DNA of 16,189 nucleotides from the NCBI GenBank assembly GCA_023409755.1, contig JAEYRA010000150.1, forward strand, positions 1-16,189, written 5' to 3'. A program made the position numbers and the translations under genes. Positions 1 through 5,857 of this stretch are shown here, piece after piece. This DNA comes from Bacillota bacterium (GTDB lineage: Bacteria > Bacillota > Clostridia > Christensenellales > UMGS416). Each line of letters opens with the position of its first letter. Positions within the stretch are counted from its first letter, which is position 1. Under the pieces are notes generated by a model. It worked only from the letters and a program-made list of their open reading frames with translations, was not told the DNA's origin and made no database searches.

Positions 1-2
1 AG

Positions 3-539
3 GATGCCGGGGAGCATATGAGCAAGACGCTCAACGTGCTTCGGCAGGAGCTCAACAGCATCCGTGCGGGCAGGGCCAATCCCCAGCTTTTGGACAACAT
101 CAAGGTCGATTATTATGGCACGCCGACACCCCTGAGCCAGGTCGGCAACGTCTCCGCCCCTGAGCCGAGGATGCTTGTCATCTCCCCGTGGGACAACAAG
201 CTGATCCCCCTGGTGGAGAAGGCCATCCGCACCAGCGACCTGGGTATCAACCCCATCAATGATGGCAAGATCATTCGCTTGGCCATTCCGGAGCTGACCG
301 AGGAGCGCCGCAAGGAGCTAGTCAAAACCGTGCACAAGTATGGCGAGGAGGCCAAAGTGGCTCTGCGCAACATCCGCCGGGATGCCAACGACGCCCTCAA
401 GAAGCTGCAGAAGGCCAGTGAGATTACCGAGGATGACCTGAAGCGTTTTGAGGATGAAGTGCAAAAACTGACGGACCGGCAGAGCAAGGCCGTGGACGAC
501 AGTCTCAAGGAGAAGGAAAAGGAAATCCTAAAGGTATGA
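3..539 (+). CDS. frr: Ribosome recycling factor, 5' end cut off by window
   Basis: Ribosome recycling factor works with EF-G in the cytoplasm to split post-termination ribosomes from mRNA. The reading frame is open to the window edge, and the residues before the first internal ATG (position 18) read D-A-G-E-H, which aligns with the family's N-terminal helix. The true start therefore lies just outside the window, and position 18 is not the start. About 178 residues are visible against a usual 185, so about seven are missing. Family hallmarks are the IRAGRANPQLLD segment, YYGTPTPL, the SDLGINP segment, LTEERRKELVK and the NIRRDAND helix, ending in a charged C-terminal helix. The stop overlaps the start of the next small gene (ATGA), which suggests translational coupling. 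In related genomes pyrH and tsf usually lie upstream; that is background knowledge, not visible here. Confidence 0.97.
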   Translation, partial: DAGEHMSKTLNVLRQELNSIRAGRANPQLLDNIKVDYYGTPTPLSQVGNVSAPEPRMLVISPWDNKLIPLVEKAIRTSDLGINPINDGKIIRLAIPELTEERRKELVKTVHKYGEEAKVALRNIRRDANDALKKLQKASEITEDDLKRFEDEVQKLTDRQSKAVDDSLKEKEKEILKV

Positions 540-748
540 ACGGCCTGCCTTGTGTGCTGGGGCTCGATGCTGCGGAAGCCCAGGCGCGGCTGCTGGCCGC
601 CGGTTGCACAGCGGTGGAGGTGCTCGTCACCGGCCGACGGAAGGAAGGCCGCCTGCGGGTGGTCCGTCAGAGCGGTACGCCGGGGGCTGTGGTATTGACG
701 GCGACGCACTTCCGGCCCCTGCGGGGGCAACCAAGCGAACCAAACTGA
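536..748 (+). CDS. Small PASTA-like protein of unknown function
   Basis: This 70-residue protein starts at an ATG that overlaps the frr stop codon (ATGA), so it is probably translated by coupling to frr. I do not recognise a named family with certainty. The pattern resembles one PASTA repeat: a V-x-G-L segment near residue 8, an A-E-A-x-x-x-L-x-x-A-G helix (about residues 13-23), a strand with V-E-V-L-V, then G-x-L-R-V-V-R-Q-S, a Gly turn and a closing V-V-L-T strand. PASTA repeats normally sit outside the membrane in penicillin-binding proteins and Ser/Thr kinases, but no signal peptide or membrane segment is visible, so this protein should be cytoplasmic. Codon use is GC-rich like its neighbours. 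A competing +2-frame ORF (550-831) lacks a ribosome-binding site and conserved features. It is a real gene by position and overlap; the function is unknown. Confidence 0.7.
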   Translation: MNGLPCVLGLDAAEAQARLLAAGCTAVEVLVTGRRKEGRLRVVRQSGTPGAVVLTATHFRPLRGQPSEPN

Positions 749-750
749 TG

Positions 751-781
751 GGCATGGGCAGGCGAAGCGTCTGCCCATGCC
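751..781 (+). terminator. Strong hairpin after the frr-linked small gene
   Basis: Perfect inverted repeat: the 11-nt arm GGCATGGGCAG (751-761) pairs with 771-781. The stem can extend by a G-T, a C-G and a G-C pair, leaving a 3-nt loop. It begins 2 nt after the stop of the small gene and ends 43 nt before uppS. Only a poor T-run follows (TTGTT), so it may be a partial terminator, a processing site or a 3'-end stabiliser rather than a full stop between frr and uppS. Confidence 0.5.
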
Positions 782-811
782 TTGTTCCCGGCGCAACACG
801 CGTCCACGATT

Positions 812-819
812 GGGGAGGA
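812..819 (+). promoter_or_regulatory. Ribosome-binding site fixing the uppS start
   Basis: GGGGAGGA lies 5 nt before the ATG at 825. It supports that start over the in-frame ATG at 777, which falls inside the hairpin, has no Shine-Dalgarno sequence and would add 16 Arg-rich residues absent from the family. Confidence 0.8.
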
Positions 820-824
820 CAAAC

Positions 825-1559
825 ATGTTGAAGGCGTTGGCTACGGACTGGGGGCTGAAAACCGTACCCCGTCACGTGGCGATCATCATGGACGGCAACG
901 GCCGCTGGGCCACCGCCCGGGGCATGAACCGGGCAGCCGGGCATCGCGCCGGGGTGGAAGCCCTGCGTGAGATTGTGCGGGCCAGCAGTGATTTGGGCGT
1001 TAAGGTGCTGTCCGTTTACGCCTTCTCCACCGAAAACTGGAAGCGGCCACCGGCGGAAATCCGGGTGCTGATGGAATTGCTGGTGGAGTTCCTCTCCCGC
1101 GAGATTGACGAACTCGATGCCAACAGGGTCCGCATCACCTTTATGGGCCGAACAGACGCTGTCTCCAGCCGGGTGACGGAAGCGGTGGAGACCGCCCGCC
1201 GCCGCACGGAGAAGAACACGGGCCTCGTGTTTAACGTCGCCCTCAACTACGGCGGGCGGGATGAGATCGTCCGCGCTGCCCAGGCCCTGGCACGCGATGC
1301 CGCCGCCGGGCAGCTGAAGCCCGATGACATCGACGAGACTGCCTTTGCCGCGCGGCTCGATACGGCGGGCCTGCCCGACCCCGATCTGGTCATTCGCACC
1401 AGCGGGGAGCTTCGTTTGAGCAACTTCCTGCTCTATCAGGTTTCCTATGCCGAGTTTGCCGCGCCGGCGGTCTGCTGGCCGGACTTCACCTGTGACGAGT
1501 ACAAAAAGGTTTTGCAGGCCTACCAGGGCCGCGACCGTCGTTACGGCGGGGTGAAGTAG
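825..1559 (+). CDS. uppS: Undecaprenyl diphosphate synthase (isoprenyl transferase)
   Basis: Cis-prenyltransferase that adds isopentenyl diphosphate units to farnesyl diphosphate to make C55 undecaprenyl diphosphate, the lipid carrier for peptidoglycan and other wall polymers. The protein is 244 residues, the usual family length. Near the N-terminus HVAIIMDGNGRWA holds the catalytic Asp (D23) and the diphosphate-binding loop. Further on are YAFSTENWKRP, the ALNYGGRDEI segment and the C-terminal RTSGELRLSNFLLYQ signature that binds IPP. Start chosen at 825 from the ribosome-binding site at 812-819. The next gene, cdsA, begins 1 nt after the stop, so the two are almost certainly cotranscribed and coupled. 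It consumes products of the MEP pathway encoded by dxr and ispG downstream. Confidence 0.97.
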   Translation: MLKALATDWGLKTVPRHVAIIMDGNGRWATARGMNRAAGHRAGVEALREIVRASSDLGVKVLSVYAFSTENWKRPPAEIRVLMELLVEFLSREIDELDANRVRITFMGRTDAVSSRVTEAVETARRRTEKNTGLVFNVALNYGGRDEIVRAAQALARDAAAGQLKPDDIDETAFAARLDTAGLPDPDLVIRTSGELRLSNFLLYQVSYAEFAAPAVCWPDFTCDEYKKVLQAYQGRDRRYGGVK

Positions 1560-1560
1560 T

Positions 1561-2379
1561 ATGTGGTGGAAGAATTTGCAGGAGAGGCTGCTGACGGGGT
1601 TCCTGCTCTTCGGGCTCATCGTCGTGGTGGTGTGGCAGCGGGGTTGGGTGCTGGGCGTTGGCATTTCGCTCTTTGCCCTCATCTGCCAGTTGGAGATGTT
1701 CGGCGCCCTGCGGGCAGCGTCCTTCCGGCCCACAATCTGGCCGGGGGTGGTGCTGGCGGTGGCTATGTACCCCATGTATCGCTGGCGGCAGATCGAGGGA
1801 TTGGTGGCGCTCTTCACGGTGCTGTGCGCCGTTGCCATCGCAAGCTCGGTGCTTCTGCGCCGGCGGCAGTTTTTGGATACGGTCGCCTCGGTTTTTGCCA
1901 TGGTGTACCCCTGCTGGTTCTTTGTGTTCCTGTTGTTGCTGGGCGAGCAAGAGGCAGCTCTGTCCCGTTCGGCCCTTTTGGTGGCGCTGGTGGGCCCGGT
2001 GGCCACCGATGTGGGTGCCTACTTCTCCGGCCATTTCTTCGGCCGGCATAAGCTCGCTCCCCAGATCAGCCCCAAGAAGACCGTGGAAGGCGCGGTGGGT
2101 GCCCTTGTCATCACCGCCGCCGCCATGACCGGCGTAGGCGCGTTGCTGCGCATGGGGTACTATGATGGCTTGGCCCTGTGGCACTACCCACTCATGGGCC
2201 TTCTGGTCAGTGTCCTTGCCCAGGCCGGCGACCTTATGGCGTCGGGCGTCAAGCGCTTCGCCGGCATCAAGGACTTCAGCAACCTCCTGCCGGGCCACGG
2301 CGGGTTTATGGACCGCATGGACAGCATCCTTTTCGGTGGGGTGGCGGTGTACTGCTATCTGCAGCTGTTCGTGCTGTAA
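1561..2379 (+). CDS. cdsA: Phosphatidate cytidylyltransferase (CDP-diacylglycerol synthase)
   Basis: Integral membrane enzyme that converts phosphatidic acid and CTP to CDP-diacylglycerol, the precursor of phosphatidylglycerol and other phospholipids. The 272-residue protein is very hydrophobic, with several membrane segments from about residue 11 onward. The C-terminal signature at residues 228-254 fits the family pattern exactly: S-x-x-K-R, then K-D, then LPGHGG and D-R-M-D. An upstream SPKKTVEG segment (about residues 176-183) is also typical. In the GDLMAS segment Ala replaces the Glu found in the Escherichia coli enzyme (GDLTES). The ATG is 1 nt after the uppS stop. The stop is followed at once by the ribosome-binding site of dxr, so uppS, cdsA and dxr form one compact unit. 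Confidence 0.96.
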   Translation: MWWKNLQERLLTGFLLFGLIVVVVWQRGWVLGVGISLFALICQLEMFGALRAASFRPTIWPGVVLAVAMYPMYRWRQIEGLVALFTVLCAVAIASSVLLRRRQFLDTVASVFAMVYPCWFFVFLLLLGEQEAALSRSALLVALVGPVATDVGAYFSGHFFGRHKLAPQISPKKTVEGAVGALVITAAAMTGVGALLRMGYYDGLALWHYPLMGLLVSVLAQAGDLMASGVKRFAGIKDFSNLLPGHGGFMDRMDSILFGGVAVYCYLQLFVL

Positions 2380-2383
2380 GGAG
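2378..2383 (+). promoter_or_regulatory. Ribosome-binding site for the TTG start of dxr
   Basis: AAGGAG overlaps the cdsA stop codon (TAA at 2377-2379) and lies 7 nt before TTG at 2391. It is the only good ribosome-binding site in front of the conserved dxr N-terminus, and its position implies translational coupling to cdsA. Confidence 0.8.
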
Positions 2384-2390
2384 TGCTTCT

Positions 2391-3539
2391 TTGAAACGAT
2401 TGTTGGTACTGGGTTCCACCGGCTCCATCGGGCGGCAGACGCTGGATGTGGTGGCCGCGGGGGACACAGAGTTTTCCATATGGGGCCTTTCGGCCCACAG
2501 CAACGCCGATTTACTGCTCTCGCAGGTGCATCGCTTCCACCCCAAGGCGGTGGCGGTGACCGACCCGGCGGCAGCCGAACGGGTGCGAGGGGAGTTGCCC
2601 GCGGGCACGGCATTCTTTGTGGGGCCGGAGGGCCTGGTTTCCCTATGCCGCACGGCGCAGGGGCAGGCCGACCTGGCCGTGGCTGCGGTCGTGGGCATCG
2701 CCGGGCTGCCGGCGGTCGTCGCCTGCCTGGAGGGAGGCATGGACGTGGCGCTCGCCAACAAGGAGACACTGGTGACCGGCGGCGCGCTGGTCAATGGCCT
2801 GCTCGTCCGCCACGGGCGGCGGCTCTTCCCGGTGGACAGCGAGCATTCGGCCATCTTCCAGTGCATACAGGGCCTGTCGGCCCACAGCGAGATCGCCCGG
2901 CTCATCCTGACAGCCTCCGGCGGGCCGTTCTTCGGCTGGGAGGCCGAACGGCTGGCGGACGTGACCGTGCAGGACGCCCTGCGCCACCCCAACTGGTCCA
3001 TGGGTGCCAAGATTACAATCGACTCGGCGACGATGATGAACAAGGGTTTGGAAGTCATCGAGGCACGGTGGCTCTTTGACGTACCGGTGGAGCGCATCGA
3101 CGTGGTGGTGCACCGGCAGAGCGTTGTCCACTCCATGGTGGAGCTTGTGGACCACTCAGTGTTGGCGCAGCTGGGCTGCCCCGATATGCGCATCCCCATT
3201 CAATACGCACTGACCTGGCCGCGGCGGCTGGCGTGTCCCGCGCCGCAGCTGGACATACTGAAGGCTGGGACGCTGACCTTTGCCCCGCCGGACCGTACGG
3301 CGTTCCCCTGTCTGGAGCTGGGCTATGAAGCCCTTCGCCGGGGCGGCGGGGCCGCGGTGGCCCTGAACGCCGCCAATGAGGTCGCGGTGGATAAATTCCT
3401 GCGGGGCAGCATACGGTTTACCGACATCCCGCACCTTGTGGAGCGCGGTATGAACCGTGCCGGGGCTGCCGGGTGCAGCACCCTGGAGGACATTCTGGCG
3501 CTGGATGCCGAGGTGCGCCGGGCGCTGAGCGAAGGATAA
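2391..3539 (+). CDS. dxr: 1-deoxy-D-xylulose 5-phosphate reductoisomerase
   Basis: Cytosolic NADPH- and metal-dependent enzyme that rearranges and reduces DXP to 2-C-methyl-D-erythritol 4-phosphate, the first committed step of the MEP isoprenoid pathway and the target of fosmidomycin. The protein is 382 residues, normal for the family. The N-terminus carries the NADPH-binding GSTGSIG turn. ALANKETLVTGG follows. The metal ligands fall in PVDSEH (D149 and E151) and in MMNKGLEVIEARW (E221). The flexible active-site loop HPNWSMG and the VVHRQSVVHSMVE segment are intact. Start chosen at TTG 2391 because the family begins at KRLLVLGSTG and AAGGAG is well placed. The in-frame ATG at 2178 would add 71 residues lying wholly within cdsA with no family similarity. 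It follows cdsA by 11 nt. Confidence 0.96.
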   Translation: MKRLLVLGSTGSIGRQTLDVVAAGDTEFSIWGLSAHSNADLLLSQVHRFHPKAVAVTDPAAAERVRGELPAGTAFFVGPEGLVSLCRTAQGQADLAVAAVVGIAGLPAVVACLEGGMDVALANKETLVTGGALVNGLLVRHGRRLFPVDSEHSAIFQCIQGLSAHSEIARLILTASGGPFFGWEAERLADVTVQDALRHPNWSMGAKITIDSATMMNKGLEVIEARWLFDVPVERIDVVVHRQSVVHSMVELVDHSVLAQLGCPDMRIPIQYALTWPRRLACPAPQLDILKAGTLTFAPPDRTAFPCLELGYEALRRGGGAAVALNAANEVAVDKFLRGSIRFTDIPHLVERGMNRAGAAGCSTLEDILALDAEVRRALSEG

Positions 3540-3711
3540 CCCCTGGAGGCCAAGGGGGCACGAACCGCGAGAACGACTCGCCATGAGAATTGCGGGCTTG
3601 AACGGTACGATGTGAACACCCCATGTCGCCAAGGTTCGGGCGAAAGAACCCTGGCCGCGATGTGATATTCGCGGCAGAGCTGCCAGCCCTGCTGGCGGAA
3701 GGATTGAGCGC
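3540..3711 (+). other. Structured non-coding gap between dxr and rseP
   Basis: This is the only sizeable gap in the first 10 kb. No convincing gene is visible: the one short ATG frame (3583-3615, ten codons) lacks a ribosome-binding site, and the rseP frame is open upstream only to a stop at 3613 with no start codon. Instead there are serial inverted repeats: a 7-bp stem with one bulge right after the dxr stop (3540-3546 with 3550-3557), GCGAG with CTCGC (3567-3571, 3577-3581), a 10-bp stem with one mismatch (3628-3637, 3646-3655), a 7-bp stem GCCGCGA with TCGCGGC (3654-3660, 3669-3675), and an 8-bp stem including one T-G pair (3680-3687, 3691-3698) whose 3' arm touches the rseP ribosome-binding site GGAAGGA (3697-3703). 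No T-run follows any stem. It could be a cis-acting leader, an RNA processing region or a dispersed repeat. Confidence 0.5.
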
Positions 3712-4749
3712 ATGACCATTTTGTATGTCATTGTTTCCATACTGATGATCGGCTTGCTGGTGCTGGTGCACGAGGCCGGCCACTTTGCTGCGGCACGGCT
3801 GACGAGAATCCCCGTGCATGAGTTTTCCATTGGTTTTGGCAAAAGCGTGTGGCAGCGCAAGCGGAACGACGTCACCTATTCGCTTCGCATGATTCCCTTC
3901 GGCGGTTATGTCGCCTTTGCCGATGGGGAGGACGAGCGGGGCGTGGCGGGGTACTACAGCCAGCCGGTGTGGGCGCGGTTCATCGTGGCCATCGCCGGTT
4001 CCGTCACGAACCTACTGGTTGCCTTCGTCGTCCTGTGGGTGTTCTGCCTGGCCGGCGGGGTCAAGACGGTCATCCCCGTGGCGGACACGGTGACACCCAA
4101 CATGCCAGCGGCTGAGGCGGGCCTGCTGCCCGGTGACCACATCCTTCAGGTGGGCGACACCGTCATCGGCGACGATGTGGCCAAGATCTCCGAGGCGGTG
4201 AACGCCGCCGATGGTCAGCCGGTGGCACTGGTGGTGGAGCGGGATGGCCAGCAAATGACGCTGACGATGACGCCTCAGTACAACGCAGAGGAAAAGCGGT
4301 ATCTCGTGGGCATCACCACCCAAACCGCGCCCTACTACATGGGCGTGGGGGAGGCGACGGTCTATACCTTCCAGGGCATGGGCAACGCCGCAGGGCAAAT
4401 TCTGGTGTTCCTGGGCAACCTCGTCACCAAGGGCGAGGGGGCCGACCAGTTGGGCAGCCCCGTGGGCATCGTGAGCGAGATGACCAAGGTGGCACAGGAG
4501 TATGGCATCGCCAATTACATCACCATTGCCGTGTTCCTGTCGGTGAACCTCGGTATTTTCAACCTGCTGCCCTTCCCGGCACTCGATGGCTCCAAGGTCA
4601 TCTTCCTGCTCATTGAGGCCATCCGCCGCAAGCCCGTCCCGCCGGAGAAAGAGGGACTGGTGCAGACCATCGGTTTTGTGCTGTTCATCGGGTTGTCCAT
4701 CTTCTTGGTGGGCAGGGACATTGCCCGGCTCTTCGGTTGGGGGGCGTAA
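3712..4749 (+). CDS. rseP: RIP metalloprotease RseP (site-2 protease)
   Basis: Membrane-embedded zinc protease of the S2P family that cuts substrates inside the membrane, typically anti-sigma factors or leftover signal peptides. The 345-residue protein has a first membrane segment ending in the zinc motif HEAGH (H20, E21, H24), a GFG-K segment and a PFGGYV loop, a second membrane segment near residues 90-115, one PDZ domain at about 120-190, then a membrane segment with NLLPFPALDG whose D292 is the third zinc ligand, and a last membrane helix near the C-terminus. A single PDZ domain is usual for Gram-positive members. The start is supported by GGAAGGA at 3697-3703, 8 nt upstream. No substrate or partner anti-sigma factor is encoded in the window. 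ispG follows after 7 nt. Confidence 0.95.
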   Translation: MTILYVIVSILMIGLLVLVHEAGHFAAARLTRIPVHEFSIGFGKSVWQRKRNDVTYSLRMIPFGGYVAFADGEDERGVAGYYSQPVWARFIVAIAGSVTNLLVAFVVLWVFCLAGGVKTVIPVADTVTPNMPAAEAGLLPGDHILQVGDTVIGDDVAKISEAVNAADGQPVALVVERDGQQMTLTMTPQYNAEEKRYLVGITTQTAPYYMGVGEATVYTFQGMGNAAGQILVFLGNLVTKGEGADQLGSPVGIVSEMTKVAQEYGIANYITIAVFLSVNLGIFNLLPFPALDGSKVIFLLIEAIRRKPVPPEKEGLVQTIGFVLFIGLSIFLVGRDIARLFGWGA

Positions 4750-4756
4750 GAAAACC

Positions 4757-5857
4757 ATGACAACAAGAGAAAAAACCCGCCCGGTACGCGTGGGCGGGGT
4801 GACCATTGGCGGCGGCCACCCGGTGGCGGTGCAGTCCATGACGAACACCGACACCCGTGATGTGGAGGCCACCGTGGCCCAAATTCTGACGCTGGAGGCC
4901 GCGGGGTGCGAGATCATTCGTGCCTCGGTGTATGATGAGGAGTGTGCCCGGGCCTTCCGGGCCATCCGCGATCGCATCCACATTCCGTTGGTGGCCGACA
5001 TCCACTTTTCGGCCGACTTGGCGGTGCAGGCGGTGGAGAACGGCGCGGATAAACTGCGCATCAATCCCGGCAACATCGGCGGGCCCGACAAAGTGCAGCG
5101 GGTGGTGGACGCCGCCCGTGCCCACCGGGTACCCATCCGCATCGGCGTCAACGCCGGCTCGCTGGAGAAGCCCCTGCTGGAGCGCTATGGCGTGACGGCC
5201 CAGGCCATTGTGGAGAGCGCTCTGGGCCATGTCCGCTTGCTGGAGGAGCGCGGCTTCACCGATATTGTGTTATCATTGAAAGCCAGCGACGTGCCGCTGT
5301 GTGTGGAGAGTTACCGCCGCATGGCGCAGTTGTGCGATTATCCGTTGCACCTGGGGGTGACCGAGGCGGGCTTTGGCGAGCAGGGGCTGGTGAAGTCTGC
5401 CATGGGGCTGGGGGCCATGCTGCTCGATGGCCTGGGCGATACGATTCGCGTGTCCCTCTCCGGCGACCCGGTGCAGGAGGTGGACGCCGCATGGGCGGTG
5501 CTGCGCTCGGCCGGGGTACGCCGCCGGGGGGTTGAGATCATCTCCTGCCCCACCTGCGGACGCACCGGCATCGATGTGGAGGGCCTGGCAAGGGAGGTCG
5601 TCCGCCGCACCGCGCACATCACCAAGCCCCTGAAGGTGGCGGTGATGGGTTGCGTCGTCAACGGCCCGGGTGAAGCGCGGGAGGCCGACGTGGGCATCGC
5701 CGGCGGCCAGGGCAGGGGGGCACTCTTCCTGCGGGGGCAGCCGCCGCGCACCGTGCCGCAGGAGGGGCTGCTCGATGCCCTGCTGGCGGCGATTGAGGGA
5801 TTGATTGGGGAGAATGGGGAGGAACACACCAACGATGGCGGATTTGGCTGTCCATGA
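4757..5857 (+). CDS. ispG: 4-hydroxy-3-methylbut-2-en-1-yl diphosphate synthase
   Basis: [4Fe-4S] enzyme of the MEP pathway that reductively opens methylerythritol cyclodiphosphate to HMBPP, the substrate of IspH. It is 366 residues, the short bacterial form. The TIM-barrel half has the AVQSMTNTDTRD start, PLVADIHF and KLRINPGNIG. The cluster ligands are visible in SCPTCGRT (C264 and C267), MGCVVNGPGEA (C299) and E306. Start chosen at ATG 4757, where the family begins; the longer frame from 4586 reads through rseP out of frame. The ribosome-binding site is weak (G-rich run before the rseP stop), so translation probably depends on coupling to rseP, 7 nt upstream. Its 3' end overlaps polC by 23 nt, and its last residues lie over the polC ribosome-binding site. 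ispH is not in the window. Confidence 0.96.
   Translation: MTTREKTRPVRVGGVTIGGGHPVAVQSMTNTDTRDVEATVAQILTLEAAGCEIIRASVYDEECARAFRAIRDRIHIPLVADIHFSADLAVQAVENGADKLRINPGNIGGPDKVQRVVDAARAHRVPIRIGVNAGSLEKPLLERYGVTAQAIVESALGHVRLLEERGFTDIVLSLKASDVPLCVESYRRMAQLCDYPLHLGVTEAGFGEQGLVKSAMGLGAMLLDGLGDTIRVSLSGDPVQEVDAAWAVLRSAGVRRRGVEIISCPTCGRTGIDVEGLAREVVRRTAHITKPLKVAVMGCVVNGPGEAREADVGIAGGQGRGALFLRGQPPRTVPQEGLLDALLAAIEGLIGENGEEHTNDGGFGCP
5816..5823 (+). promoter_or_regulatory. Ribosome-binding site for polC inside ispG
   Basis: GGGGAGGA within the last codons of ispG, 11 nt before ATG 5835. The spacing is a little long. It argues against the in-frame TTG at 5805 and ATG at 5814, which lie upstream of this site and would add poorly conserved residues. 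Confidence 0.6.

Noticed and set aside
18..20. ATG at 18 as the start of frr
   Set aside because: The frame is open to the window edge, and the upstream residues fit the family's N-terminal helix.
627..2006. Long minus-strand open frame (459 codons) opposite orf70, uppS and cdsA
   Set aside because: It lies antisense to well-supported genes, shows no domain pattern and reflects high G+C, which makes stop codons rare on the opposite strand. The other long minus-strand frames (for example 1486-2769, 6660-7826 and 8595-10082) were rejected for the same reason.
2221..2260. Ala in place of the Glu of the GDLxES motif in CdsA as a sign of lost activity
   Set aside because: The rest of the 27-residue signature is intact, and from memory Ala at this place occurs in other clostridial CdsA proteins, so it is probably a clade trait.
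3583..3615. Ten-codon ORF in the dxr-rseP gap as a leader peptide
   Set aside because: There is no ribosome-binding site and no run of regulatory codons; it is as likely to be chance.
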